DNA of 64,000 nt from Isoetes taiwanensis (GCA_021234155.1 JAJEKV010000062.1:7394425-7458424), one strand, 5' to 3'; counted from the first letter of the stretch, positions 45,468 through 58,539 are shown. Notes: generated by a model not told the origin, from the letters alone. Made by a program: numbers and translations.

Positions 45468-48400
45468 CTATTGGAGCTCTGTGCGACTCCTTGACCTTCC
45501 GCGAGGCCGTGGGGGGTGCTCCCTCGCTGCACCATGCGATGCATGCCACGGATGAACTCCTGCGCGAGCATGTTGTTGTCTATCGTATCCACCATGGAAT
45601 ATTTGCATGGGAGGGCCAGCTGCATCTCTGTGATACCGGATCTGTCTACGGACCTTTGTCACCATTTCACGCACATCTGCTGGAGCAAGATCACCTACAT
45701 TCTGCAAACTCACTTGTACTGTTTGATGTTCAGCCATGAGCAATGCATCCCATTCCTGTAGCAGTGGTATTAGAACATCCATGTCATTTGCTGGTGCAGG
45801 CGGGCGTGGAGGCATGGGTGGAATGAATTGTCGATTGGGATATAACTCATTGTACAACATGGGGTGACGGCTTGCAATGAAGTAGTCTCCTGCGATGAGG
45901 TGCTTGCACACAGCAAGAGGAGATGGGCAATCGCAGTATCGCATTCTCATATGTTGCGTGTATCTCAGTCCCTCTGTCGTCTGGCTAGCCATTGACAACC
46001 TTAGGTCATTCGCATCGTCTAGTAGGATGGTGTTAGGGTGTTCGTCCAATAAATGAATAAGTGATTGAGCACCTGCATGTCTCTTTGGATATGAACGTGT
46101 ACTATAACGTCCAAACTCAGCTGAAGAGAAGACAACTAGTAAGACTGTGTCATCACACAAATGGGCATATTACACGTAATATACATACCAAGACTCCATC
46201 TTTCTAGGCAGCGAGTCAAAATTGTGCCTCCAGCTGGCAAAGTCCCATCTGGAAAGCCTATGAGATGAGACACGAGCGTGTACATCCTTATATTAACTTT
46301 GCATTGCAAGGTTTGGGTCTTCAATACCCTCCAGTGAGATTCGACGTAATTTGTGGTGTCAATGATTCCGTGGTTGAACATTCGTTTATGTCTTTGCCAT
46401 TTACCATCCCATGTTGCCCCATTGAGCCAGTTGTTATTCAAGTACCTAAATCATATTACATCCTGGTTATTGCAAATGCCCGATTCACACAATTCATAGT
46501 TGTGCACTCACCTTTGTATGACTGGGTTATGTCCGTAATTCTGCTGAAATTCTGCCAATCGAAGATGGTATGATTGGGCCATAGGCTCGGTCATCAATTT
46601 TGATAGCTTCAACGCCACATCTCTCTTTAGCACCTCCCCGTTCAGACGTGGCAGTAGATATCTTTGCCATGCACGCTTCGCATGGAACCAACATGCAAGA
46701 ACATTGCCTGCAATCTGATTTTACAAGCACGATTGTTGTTTTCATCCAGATACACAAAAAAAGCACTTTCATTATACCTGCTCACCATCTTCCCAACAAT
46801 ATTGGTCGGCTTCGACGACCTCAGTGATGGCACGTCTCTCACAACCGTCCATGTCGATCGTGATTGACCTCGGCCTAACTGTACCCATGCGTTCAAATAC
46901 AAGTCGGAGCGCTATCTTCAAGGCATGACGCTGGTGCCCCTCATCGGCCTCTACACTGCAGAGCATGTAGAACACTGGGAACCCCACTCCCCCAGCGATG
47001 GGTACAATGGCTCCGTACAATGGAAACTTCCATAAGTTTGTGCCAAACGTAGAATCCATGGCCCAACCACTACCACCGCTCCACCTTATAGCAGCCTCCA
47101 ACATCTTATCGTCTTGGATGACTAAGATCCATGGACGCATCATCGGGTCCAGGGCATTAGGATTCCATGGCTGGTGGAAAATTACCTTTCCAGATGCTTT
47201 CCAATCGTCTATGCCATTCTCAAGACTCTCCCAATCCGATCCGAGACTGCCTCCTATGAGGTACTATGTGATAAGATTGTAGGAGTGAAATATTTTGGAA
47301 AAGGAAATTATATGATATTTTTTGAAAGAAAAAAGTTGCCATATTGAACCGAAAAAAACAATATCAATAGTTAATTATCCTAATATTGACTATGAATTAT
47401 GAGAAAGCTAAAACAATAGTTGCTCTATGGATGAATAATTTTCAAGGGCGCTTACCGAGAATCCTCTGCCGATACGCTAGTTGCCAAACATCCTCCTGTG
47501 CCATCGTGAAGCGGTAAATGATGCGCTCAATTGGACTTACTGTCATACGTATTTCTGGTCCTCGTGCTCTTGCAAAGTCCCACACTGCACGAGTCATCCC
47601 GATACTCCGAAGCTCTTGTGCAGCAGCCCCTAGTAGTTCAGGATGCACGGGCATTGACCAGTCCTCTGCATTTGTGAAAGGGTCATGTCCTGTATGTTCC
47701 GTGCGTATGTATATTCGTGCAACAGCAGATGATGCATTGTTTCCATGTGGTTTCACAGTCCGCAACCGAAACAAACATCCTCTACGGTGCGACCTTCTGA
47801 TCTGCCTATCCCCGCGAGTCCCTCTTCTACGTGGCTGCCTCCATCTGTGGCAGGCGAAGTCATCCACGATCTCACCTGTTACACCCCTCACACGTTGGTG
47901 AGAATGGACCAATCGAACACGATAAGCCATTTGAAGCTCAACTACCCTTTGTTCGAGGCTGCCCATGGTGCTCTCCTCATAGTAATTGAAGTCAACATCT
48001 TTCATGATTTGGCTGCTTTTGCATGTGCACACTTCCATGCACTGCATTATGTACTCTTGCGGAATGCCATGGGTGTGCACACCAATTTCCCATTCCTCTG
48101 AAATTTTTTGGGAGGTGGCAGTAGTCCGCCGATGGATGGTTCCATCTAGGTGTGCCACGGCAAGTAGCTGGCTCCATAGCTCCACATAAGGCACTAACTT
48201 GTGAGGGCCAGTTATGCGTCTATACAACCAACCGCCAGAGTCTGCATCGCATGCAAGTTCATCACAGTATACAGCCCACCGTTGCATTAGGCGGATATGG
48301 CTCTCGACATGGGCCCGGCCGCTTCTTTGCGGCATCGGGGGTAAGTGGGGATCAGCAGCACTTACTTCCGATGGCATGGGAACATAGTGTTCCATTAAGC

Positions 48401-48695
48401 ACAATCTCATCAACCCATATGCAGATTGGTTGAATGCATAACCATTCCCAGACCTGGCACGAAGCCATTGCACTGGGTCCGGGTAAAGAGCGGCCAATTC
48501 CTGTGCAAGTTGCTGGGGATCTTGGTTGGAAATCATACTCGAGGTAACATGGGCACTTGGACTAGCAACATTGGAAATATTTTCCTCGGTTTCCTCCTCC
48601 GATGTGCTGCAGCCCACGGCATCATGAACGTCATACTCACTGTCATTTTCATCTGAAATCTCACTAATTGAATCATCGGTGTCTGCCTCTGCCAT
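45468..48695 (-). CDS. MULE transposase (five exons, 937 codons)
   Basis: Exons on the minus strand are 48695-47456, 47253-46786, 46707-46512, 46445-46189 and 46120-45468, all with GT-AG borders. Their lengths sum to 2814 bases without an internal stop. Residues 1-60 are acidic. Residues C282, C307, H334 and H337 (FACHRW, RRGCLF, EHTGHDP) look like the zinc finger found in MULE transposases. The DDE core has WAMDSTFGTN with D480 and ITIDMDGCER with D547/D549, then CWFHAKRAW and NYVESHWRVLK. A SWIM zinc finger, CDCPSPLAVCKH (C783, C785, C792, H794), follows, as in MURA-like proteins. The protein would bind the TIRs and cut and join DNA in the nucleus. The open frame suggests an autonomous copy. 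The splice sites are my reading and need transcript support. Confidence 0.88.
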
Positions 48696-48989
48696 GGTCT
48701 TGCACTCTATTTGGAAGGCAAATAAAAACTAATGCGCAATGGGCGAGTTCACGAGTAAAATAAATGGAAGAAGCATGACCCTGGTACTTTAACGTTGGCT
48801 GACGCACTAGTGTTCGGACACTTGCCTGTTTGAGTGAACCTACAAGACAACGAGTACATTAAATACAATACATTGACGTAATAGAACACGATGCTATGAT
48901 GCTCTTCGACAGGAGAACTAAAGGGAGCACTCTGTAAAACAGAAAATGATCACCAGCAAAATGAGAAAACAGCTTATTACATTACATGA

Positions 48990-49705
48990 TTACCTTTGTG
49001 TTCTTCAAAGGCGATTCCTCTTGTAGCCGAGAGCTTGCAATGAATGTTTCTCTATCAGGCCGAAGGTGTTCTATATAGAACATCTTCGGCCTTGCCCTCC
49101 TTGTAAAACGATTCGCTCAAGCGAATCGTTCTACTTACTCGTTTGGCCCCCTTGTCCCCCTTGTCCTCATCTGGCCCCCTTGTCCCCCTTGGCGAGATCC
49201 TCACGAGACCTACATGGGGGCATGCGCTCAAAGCATATCCCGTGTTACAAATTAGGAGGTACAAGAAAATTGTAAAAAACGAGACATGGGGGGAGGAACC
49301 CAACGCGTGCAATATTGTTGGGGGGATTCCCTTGAGCGAATCCTCCCCCACATGTCAAAAAAAGTACATGCCCCCACACATGTGAAAAAAGTACATTTAA
49401 TTATATTGGGGGATTCCCTTGAGCAAATCCCCACACATGTGAAAAAAAGTACATCATTAATGCAGGGGAGGGGGATTCGCTCAAGGGAATCCCCCCCAAG
49501 AATTTTTTAGCACGTCACATCCAGCGGGATTTCTTCACACGTTTTTTCTTAACTATGGGTTGGGGATTCGCTTAAGCGAATCCCCCTTTGGGGGCGGACG
49601 TGGACGCCACGTCACGAGAGGATTCGCCTGAGCGAATCCCCACGATTCGCTCAAGCGAATCCCCTTGGCTCCTCTAGTCAATTTAGGGAGCCAATAAAGT
49701 GGGCG
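48990..49705 (-). repeat. MULE right terminal inverted repeat
   Basis: Reverse complement of 42171-42910 with some indels. It has the same palindromes (for example GATTCGCTTAAGCGAATC at about 49567-49584), the TTCTATATAGAA palindrome at 49058-49091, and the outer GGCTCCCTAAATTGACTAG. The transposase start lies 294 bases inside it, so the promoter is probably in or next to this repeat. Confidence 0.92.
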
Positions 49706-49737
49706 TACTTAAAAGGTACATTAGATGAAGGCATTTT
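49706..49737 (+). pseudogene. Copia RNase H fragment between MULE and next insert
   Basis: The frame reads AYLKGTLDEGIFK and directly continues the Copia reading cut at 42170. It starts with the second TACTTAAAA copy of the MULE insertion and ends where the foldback-bearing insert begins. Confidence 0.8.
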
Positions 49738-50243
49738 TAAGATAACAACTAACACATAACTACCATTATAATATTAATTAATATAAACCATTACATCTAA
49801 CAATTTTAAATTGAAATCCCCCTGAAACCCCCTTTTGTTTGGGTGCATATTCACACGGGGGGTTACTCCGGGCAATGAGAGCTGTCAGATGGGCATATTT
49901 GCCCTTTATTCCTTGATCTAGACCATACATAGCGATCCTCGTTTATGGGGTATGCTTGTACAAGTTTTTGTATACTGTATATTGAAGTTTGTAAAATACT
50001 ATAAGGTTTGTCGGATTGTACTTAATGGTGTTAATTTTGTACATGTATTATAAATTTTTAGGGGCTCTCGCTGCCCTACGTAACCCCCCGTGTGAATATG
50101 CACCCAAACAAAAGGGGGTTTCAGGGGGATTTCAATTTAAAATTGTTAGATGTAATGGTTTATATTAATTAATATTATAATGGTAGTTATGTGTTAGTTG
50201 TTATCTTAAAAAAAAAAATTTGGGCCCTTCGGGCCCTAACAAA
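49738..50243. mobile_element. Foldback (inverted-repeat) element, copy 2
   Basis: Arms of about 130 bases run from AAGATAACAACTAACACATA at 49738 to GTTACTCC at about 49868, and back from GTAACCCCCCGTGTGAATAT at about 50080 to GTTATCTT at 50208. They look nearly perfect. A T/A-run and TTTGGGCCCTTCGGGCCCTA follow the right arm, matching the end of copy 1. It is the left part of a 2.6-kb insertion in the Copia element. Confidence 0.85.
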
Positions 50244-52383
50244 AAGAAACATAAGTAGAGTTTAAGTTCCTAATATTAACAACACATGCGTCAAAAAACA
50301 ATATTGTGAAAGTGTACATGTTGGGCATGTCTATTGTGATTTAGAGCACAAGCTATGGGATCACACAAGCCATTAATCTCTACACTTAAAACAATCTATG
50401 TGTATTGCCACTTATAACACAAGTTATGGAATCACGCAGACATTATCCTCTCCACTTGAAACAATCTTCATTCAATGCTATATCCTATCTTGATGTATTA
50501 AGAAATTGGGCTTATTCATGCACTAGGAGATGCCAATGTAAGTTGAGAAATGAACACAACAAAAGCAATTGCAGTGATAAAATTATGTTGATTTACTAGT
50601 TCAGCAGTGAAGCAGATCCAATCCAAACCTCATATATTATGGCTTTGTACCATGTTTGTAAATGCTACATGCAACCATAAGTGAACTTCCCACATTGTCG
50701 AAATTTCCCTTCAGTTTTCCTCCCTCCATAAATCTCTTCCAATGCTCTTCCAATGCTGCTAGTTCAAAATGCTTTGCAAGCTAAATCAGAGACATCACTA
50801 TACCAATGTTGTAATGGTTGCATAGCTCCTTTTTAAAGCATCAGGGCCCCTTCCACAAAGCTCCTTACAAGCCCCTGTCTTCTTTTATAGAATGGAAAAA
50901 AGCATAGTGTTCTCAATGCATGGCAGAACACGTCACATGCAAACCTTGTTTAAATTGTTCCCTTGTTTAAATTGTTCCTATGAGTACTGAAACAAAGGAA
51001 TTGGAAAATCCATCATTGTCTATCATTCAGCACCCGCAGTATCAGTATAAACAAAATTTAAAATGTGAACTTTGATTTCAAATAGCAACTATGAGAATGC
51101 CTATTTCTGGCGTACCTACAGCAAGTGTGATATGACAAAATGACTTACAATATCAATGCTGACGAACTCATACCATAATCAGAGCCTTACATTGGTCCAT
51201 TAATTCGGCTGCAGACAAAAATGCCATGAACACATCATGAAAAACTTCAAGCATCAAAGAAACCATAGAAGAAAACAGACTTTCAAGCAGGAAGTAGAAA
51301 ACAAACTTTCAAGCAGGAAGTAAAAAAACCAGGCATTCAATATCGTTGTTGAAGTTAATAGCAAATAAAAACAAGCTATTCACATCTCCGAATGTGCCAT
51401 TCCTGCAGGAATCAAGCTCCTGACATCCAAGAACATGCCATCAAACAAGACACCCTCACCTGTGCAGAAGACCTCTGGATATGGCAATGCGGAAGAACAA
51501 AATAGAGATTCACAAAACACACAAGCTCAAGCTCAGTGGAGCTATAGCTACTCTGGCTCTTACCCTAAGCCGTGTTTTTGCTCGCAAAAGCCTTGGCATT
51601 TGTGCGTAAGATAAAGATTCCCCATGAAAACTCGTCTTTTCAGATGAATTCGGCCATGCATTATCATGAAAATCAAAACGAGCTAAGTTTCTAATTAATA
51701 ACAGAGAAAAAATAATGTTCCTAACCTGGAAACATGCAGCAGCTCCGACTGCTGCCTGTGCGATTGCTGAAAAGGGCAGAGATGGGTGCTTTTCAGAGAT
51801 GGGTGCTTCCGCAGAAGAATATAAATGAGAAATCGGAATGGCCCTTCAATCCGAATAAGGGCCTCCTGTCCTCCCAACGCGAACGCTGCCGAGGACGAAA
51901 GAGCAATGCCCAGGTACACTTGTTATGATCCACAAAACCCCAGGTCTGAACGAAAAATCGAAGTTAGAAGTTGAAAAGCGAGCTACATTTGCAAATGTTT
52001 GTCCAGCAGCTCTTGCCTGATCAGAATCTTAAGCTCTGGTCGTAAGTACTGGCCAATGTGACCATTGCCGAAGTGATTGTGTAAAAGCAGAAAGGGAAGG
52101 CTCATGCAAAGGGGCAAGGTCATGAGAAAAGGGCTTTCATTATAAGCCCTTGGATCTTTTTAGATTAAATAAAAGAGGGCTTTCTTTGTAAGCCCTCTTA
52201 TCTTAACCATTGAGGAGCATGAAACAAAAATTGCACAAATTGCATGCAAAAACTTGGTGCACTCTAGATATACTGATTAGTATGCCTCGTGCAATACGCC
52301 CATGAAATCATATGAAAACCATGCCAAAAAGCGTATAAAATCACAAAAAAAACCCCCTGTTATAATGCTAGATATTTATGTTA
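50244..52383. other. Remainder of an insertion into Copia, no gene recognised
   Basis: Copia reading breaks at 49737 and resumes at about 52384. The DNA between, besides the foldback, is AT-rich. It has a local duplication (ACAAGCTATGGGATCACACA near 50349 and a variant near 50412) and paired AAGGGCTTTC..AAGCCCTT words near 52130-52190. I could not define its ends or a target duplication. Confidence 0.45.
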
Positions 52384-52639
52384 AATCTTCCTATTCAAGG
52401 CTGCAGATTTATACTGATGCAGATTATGCAAACTGTTTAGACTCTAGGAAGTCTACTACAGAGATGGTTATGCAAGTTGGCCCAAATGTGATCACCTGGC
52501 TTAGCAAAAAGCAGTCCACTGTCTCTAAGAGCACAACTGAGGCAGAAATAAAAGCACTAAGTACAGGAGTATAGGAAATGCTTTGGCTTAAGACTCTATT
52601 TGCATATTTGCATGTACCATCATCACAAGCGCTGTATAT
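52384..52639 (+). pseudogene. Copia RNase H, middle part
   Basis: The frame gives LQIYTDADYANCLDSRKSTT, ITWLSKKQSTVSKSTTEAEI, KALSTGV, a stop, then EMLWLKTLFAYLHVPSSQ. This is the YSDADWAGDxxDRKSTSG..SWxSKKQxxVxxSSTEAEYxA region of Copia RNase H. One in-frame stop is present. It is cut at 52639 by the next element. Confidence 0.86.
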
Positions 52640-52689
52640 CACAAGGCCCCCAAAAATGAACTTGCAGTAAAAATCAGTATTAGAACCAG

Positions 52690-53450
52690 TATATATGTGA
52701 TTTTTTTGTACGACAACTCACAGTGTCAACAAAAACCATGTGTTCATCATGGTTTTGTAAAACCGCTAGTAGTTCATATTGTTTTTTGGTACTAATTCTA
52801 AATTTTTGACTAGTTTCTAGAAATCATCATTAGTTTGTAAGATGGTTTTTAAGCAGACATTAAATTTGGAAAACCATTGCTAGTTTATATCATGTTTACT
52901 TACGTGAGTTCTACGTCGTACATTAGTTTTTTGAAATCATTACTAGTTTCGGAGATGTGTTAAAAAACCAATGCTACTTCATATCATGTTTAATTACGCG
53001 AGTTCTACATCGTATAATAGTTTCCTGCAATCATTATTAGTTTGGGAGATGTGTTGTAAGCATATATTAATTTTGCAAAACTATTGCTAGTTCATACCAT
53101 AATGCATTCTAAGTTTTACAATGTGGTTTCTTGAAATCATCATTGATTTATGGGATAGTTTTTACATATGCATTTTCAATATTATAATTTGGGATGCTTC
53201 ACATGCTAGTTGTCATTATCATATATGTTTTTCAACATATATTTTATATACTATCATGTCTTTTCTTCTCAGTTCAAAAAGCATGTTAAATTTCGCAAAG
53301 ATGTTATGGTTTTTGGACGTGGGTATTCACTATGCTCTTAATAGTTTATTATAATCTAGTTATCTTGCAACTTTTATTATAGAATGGCTAGTAATTCCAA
53401 CTTCTATATTACAATTTGTGTGGAGCGTAATTTTTGTAAACATAAATTTC
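52690..53450. repeat. Left subterminal repeats of the 7.9-kb element
   Basis: Words such as CTAGTTCATATCATGTTTA, GAGTTCTACGTCGTA and AAATCATTATTAGTTT recur four to five times at intervals of about 110-120 bases. Confidence 0.65.
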
Positions 53451-53979
53451 TATTTTTAGCAGGGCCACCTTAATGGGGGTACATTACTTCCTTCCTAAAC
53501 TTTCCACGTGGTTATCCACGTCAGTTAAATTCAATTCTGACCATTATGCATCCATGGCTAGTAAAATTCAAACCCTCTAGAAAATAAGCTCTGGCTCTTT
53601 TGACAACGGCTTTCCCAATCCAATCTGTAGCATGTGCTAGCAACAAAATGAATAGATAGTTCATAGGTACTCTCTCTTATGGTTGGTTTTGTACTTAGGC
53701 TATGCGAAAATATGATTGAGCAGAAGGAAAATTCCCGCATGCAAATCCATTACTTGGGCAATGGGATGACCAATCCATTCATGCATGTGTGAAACCATTT
53801 GCATAGGAAGGGAAATTTGCAATCCCTTGCTTGCCTTTATAAATAGAGAATGCCCTTATCTATATTATGAATATCTAACCATGCTTCAAATTTGACAATC
53901 ATATATCTTAGGTATGGAGGGCAAGAAGTATATATATATATACAAGTTTTTGTACTATGAGGGACTGTACAAAGCCGAA

Positions 53980-55235
53980 TAGAAGCCAAATGCATAGCCA
54001 TCCGATGAAGATTCTAAAAAGATTCTCTTAGAGTCTCCAAGGCTATAAAAAGATTCCCCAAGGTTCGTTGAGATTCCATCAATGTTCCCTTATATTCCCC
54101 AAGACCCCCTGATGATTCCTAAACATTCCCTTAGATTGCCCAATATTTTATGAAAATTCCCCTGCAAAATACACTTAGTGTGAAAGATTCCCCTAAGATT
54201 CCAAAAAGATTCCCTAGATTCCCTATATTCTTAAGGTTATACAAAGATTTGCCTAGATTTCCAAAGATTCCTCTAGATTCTCCAAGATTCCATGTAGATT
54301 CCCCTAAATTTTCTTAGATTCTAGAAAAATTTCCTAAATTCTCCAAGATTCCATCAAGATTCTTCTAGATTCTCAAAGATTTTTTTAAGATTCCATAGAT
54401 TCCCTAGTATATTCTTGAGATTCCCCTAGATTCTCAAATGTTATCTTAAGATTCCTCTAGATTACCTAAGTTTCTATGTAGATTCTCCTACATTCCCTTA
54501 GATTTTATGAAGATTCCCCTAGATTCTACAAGATTCCATTAAGATTCACTACATTCTCAAGAGGGACTGTACAAATTTGACTAGAAGCCAAATCTAAGTC
54601 GAATGAAGATAAAAAATTTCTACATTCTTCAAGACTCTGGAAAGATCCCCCAGATGCTTTGAGATTCCATCAATGTTCCGTTAAATTCTTTAAGATTCCA
54701 TAAACGTTCCCTTAAATTGTCCAATATTTTATGAAGATTCCCCCACAAAACACACCCAGTGCAAAAGATTCACCTAGATTTCCTAAGATTCCACAAAGCT
54801 TCCCTAGATTCTTAAGGTTCCACAAAGATTTCCCTAGATTTCCAAAGATTATCCCAAGATTTCTCTAGATTCCTCAAGATTCTATGTAGATTCTTCTAGG
54901 TTCTATAAAGATTCCACAAAATTCTCCAATATTCCATCAAGATTCCTCAAAGATTTTGTGAAGATTCCCTTAGATTCCCATAGATTACGAAAGATCTTCT
55001 TCAGATTCCCTTAGATTCCGTAAGATTCTCTTCAGATTCCCTTAGATTCCTAAGTATTATCCCAAGATTCCTCTAGATTTTCCAAGTTTCTATGTAGATT
55101 CTCTTTATATTTCCTTAGATTCTATAAAGATTCCCCTAGGTTCTCTTCTGACTCATAGATTCCCTAAGATTCTTTTGAGATTCCTTTAGATTCTCTAAGA
55201 TCTTATGAAGATTCCCCTAGATTCTAAGATTTGCT
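53980..55235 (+). repeat. Degenerate minisatellite with AGATTCCCCTAGATTC
   Basis: Over about 1.25 kb the words AAGATTCCCCTAGATTC, CCAAGATTCCATGTAG and TTAGATTCT recur at 10-25-base spacing. A larger unit of about 590 bases seems to be repeated once: GGGACTGTACAAA with GAAGCCAAAT occurs at about 53960 and again at about 54553. It lies inside the 7.9-kb element. No gene. Confidence 0.85.
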
Positions 55236-56970
55236 TGGAATTCATCACATTGGCTCCAACTGCCGAACATCAACATGATACATTATCAATATTGAATTTG
55301 GACCTTCGATCTAGCCATATCCCCATATCCAAGTTTGGGGTGTTTGCTTTTTTCTTTGTTGCATAGATCACGGTGTGTTTCTGACACAAATGGCATATCC
55401 AGAGATATGAGGATTAGATGTAAGGAGCTAGAATACTTGCAGACATGGCATATCCAGTTTATAATGAAATGTAAAGAGTTGTTTTTGTTTTCTATGTAGG
55501 GGATTCTTGCTGTGTAGATGGGTTTTTCTTGTTCCTACTTTTGGACTCTACTTGAAGTTTCTAAAGAAAGGATTAAGATATCTCTAATATCTTGAGCTCT
55601 TGATGTTGTCGGTGGAACTGAAGGAGGATTTCGTTCACGAGCAAATGGTGTTAAACCATCTAAATGGGATTCTAGATAACTTGGTATCCACATAGCAGGC
55701 TCCTCCACTTAAGGCTCTTGGCCTTGAGAAACATGAGTACCAAGCTGAGGTAAGATGTCAAAACAATCCTTTTTCCCTTCGATAATGTGTGGTTTGTCCT
55801 TTTCCATTTTTTGATTAACAATGGTATGATGCGCAAATGAGAGCGACAAAAAGAAAAGTGTCACAACAAATGCCAGTGAAGCAGATTTGCATTTTGCTCT
55901 GCTCCTCATGCCAGTGCTATGCATATCACCAAAATGCAGAAAGGGCTTCGCGTTTTGGCCGAGAAGAGTCTAGACCTCCACCCGTAAATATCTCAAAACA
56001 AGTTTATGCTCGTTACAAGAATATTTGGCCATATACCAGCATATATTCAAAATTCCCTCCGAAACAATAAGAGGAAAGAACGGCAACTGAAAAACCCAAT
56101 TTTATATCGCACGTGAAAACTTAACCAAGCTTACTAAAAATTACAAGGCTGTGAGCACTTACAAAGAGCGTCCCTCTTTGTGCAATAATAGAATGCAACC
56201 TAACGGCAACGTTATCTGGAGCGTGAGGACCTGGCATGTACAGGCCGAAATGAGTCGATTCTGAAACTTCAAACCCGTTTTTGCTTTTACCGGCAACGCC
56301 ATAGCCATAGCGACCATAGAAGAGCTTTTCTAAAACAGAGGAAATTTTCATTTTGAAAGCTTGATGCTGCCCATGCCACCGGAATACATGCTGCTCTAGG
56401 TTTCCAGTTTTTTTTTGGCCATATTTGCAATAGAGGGGTCCAACCATGGCAATTTGTTGTAGCGAGACCGTGGGCGATCATCCACAATTTCTTCTTTCTT
56501 CTAGCATTTCAAGGTATATGGCTCCGGGATTTTGTTTCTCCTTTGGCTTTCATCGCTTCACTAATCTGTTAAAAATGCACGGGATTCATTAAAGGCATTT
56601 GAAGCTAAAGAGCAAAGGCCCTATCTCTCAAGAATAGACTCTTGATGCAGGCCCCAAATTTTTTTGGCATTGCTTGTCTTTCCTAGGTTCTAAGATGTAT
56701 GAATCTGCAGTACAAATGGGAAACTGTTGGATTCAATTGTGAGGATGGTGTCTATGGTGGCAGCATGGCAGAATATGGAGGGAATCCTTCCGATGGCCTG
56801 TCCTGCGCAAATCATCCTCGGAATCTTAAGGGTTAGTGGATTCTGCAATTTTGAGTTATCTTCCTGTGTATTTTGAATAGCAGCTTAGAAGGCTTAAGTT
56901 GTTGCTGTTTCTGCAATGAACTCTGGTGGCTAGACTTCTTCTAGTCTAGTAGATTCGATGGCCGAAAGTT
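55236..56970. other. Unclear region with exon-like scraps
   Basis: On the minus strand 56500-56121 gives DDRPRSRYNKLPWLDPSIAN, then in another frame KISSVLEKLFYGRYGYGVAG and PHAPDNVAVRLHSIIAQRG, ending near a GTAAGT-like donor. On the plus strand 56718-56830 gives WETVGFNCEDGVYGGSMAEY. I recognise neither. They look like captured or decayed exons. Confidence 0.3.
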
Positions 56971-56979
56971 CTCATAGTC

Positions 56980-57650
56980 TGGTTTCATGTTCTCAATTGC
57001 GACTTCTTAACCACATTCCAAGTGTAGAAGACCAAAACTCGACCTCCATAATGTAAACCCTTCAATAACAGGGTTTACGTTTGGGATACCGAAACATGGT
57101 CATTTTCATGGATAACTTGGTGCACCATCTCTAAACATGTATGCAGAGCCATCAGTTCGGATATATCAGTTGTCCAGAATAATCCCAAACAATGGCTACT
57201 GCAAAAGTGGCTCTTGACTTCTAATTGCCACACCGGGAGGAGAATAGATCCAAATCCCATTCTGTCGGTTCCTATTAGTTCAGTCTTCAACTACAACTTC
57301 TCGACCATTTCCCAAGTGCAAACGACCAAAATGCGACTTCATAACATAAACCCTTCAATAACATAGCAACACACAGAGTTTACGTTTCGGAGACCATATT
57401 CTAGTCAGATTCGACCAAGATCTTGCATAGTGTCATCTTGTAAAGGGACAATGCTGACGCCAGAAGATGGGCCCTTAAAACCTTCTGGAAGTCATTTGTC
57501 TCAAATGCTCTGTCCCTTCCACCTTGGCATGTTAGAGCCCCCATGTTGAGTCCATGTGGCATGTTTGAGCCAACTAGATGGTATGGTAAATCCTAGGGGC
57601 ACAATATATGGTAAATCCTAAGGGCATGACATGTCTTCACTTGGAGTGCC
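56980..57650 (-). repeat. Distant copy of the gamma monomer plus minisatellite
   Basis: In reverse complement it has GGGTTTACATTATGGAGGTC and TTCCAGAAGGTTTTAAGGGC, matching words of array gamma (10970-11000, 11660-11690). It is followed by CCACCTTGGCATGTTAGAGC-type minisatellite words as at 9940-10260. So the same module exists 46 kb away inside another element. Confidence 0.72.
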
Positions 57651-58539
57651 ACATCATTGTCAACTGTTGTATATTTATATTTTCCCACTTACCTTATAGA
57701 AATTGCAAAATGACACTTTACCGAATCATCATGCCAGTTTTGCCATGTCATCATTGTAATTTGACAACTCATTGGCACACGTCACATTTTTACAACTATT
57801 TCTCAATAGTAGTTGCATTTGCCTTGAATTTTTTTTGAAAAGTCCACAAAGGCCTTTGGGATATGGCAGTATCTTAATTCGTTTCCTTTGAGTACTATAG
57901 GTCAAGTACTATAAGGGTGCATCCCCATAAGGAAAGAGTTGGATTTTCTTGACTTGTCAGCACAACCCTGATGCGTTGAAGATAATGGGAATGCTAACTT
58001 TCTGGCGGGGTTTGCCATGTGGCAAAGTCAGGCCAGGATAACGGCCTAATGGGGATGCACCCTAAGCACCTAAAGTCTAGGTATAAGTATATCCAAAACT
58101 CAAAGCATGTAGAATTGAAGTGCATTTAAAATTTCGACTAGACAAAATTATGCAATGCCACTAACCACAAGTGACAAAGTTGAATAACAAAATGAAATTT
58201 GAGAAGCAAATTGAGGCTATGTTTCTAAGATAGAGGTTTGGCCTGCTAACTCCACCCACTTCTGGAAATTCTAGACAAGTGAAACTATTTCCAACCATTT
58301 TTCTAGTTTTGAAAGCAAAAAAATCTGACAAAATACACTATAAAATGCCATATCAATAGTTTTTTCCGGTCATCTTAAATGCGAGGCCGCATTTTCTCTA
58401 GTTACTTAGATTGCTATTTTCAAACCATGATAAATTCCCACAAATAAGTAATAGGCCTACAAGAATTTTAGTTCAAATTATCCCGCCCTCCCACCCAATG
58501 GGCGGGATAAATTTGAAAAGCATGCTTTTATTTTTTTTT

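Larger units (their letters stand above)
42171..49705. mobile_element. Mutator-like element (MULE), 7.5 kb, apparently complete
   Basis: The element lies between two copies of the 9-base sequence TACTTAAAA (42162-42170 and 49706-49714), the duplication size typical of Mutator elements. It has inverted ends of about 740 and 716 bases and holds two convergent genes, a transposase on the minus strand and an unknown gene on the plus strand. Removing the element and one TACTTAAAA copy restores the Copia reading (KRVLAYLKGTLDEG), which supports the borders. High TIR similarity and an open transposase frame suggest a recent insertion. Confidence 0.93.
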
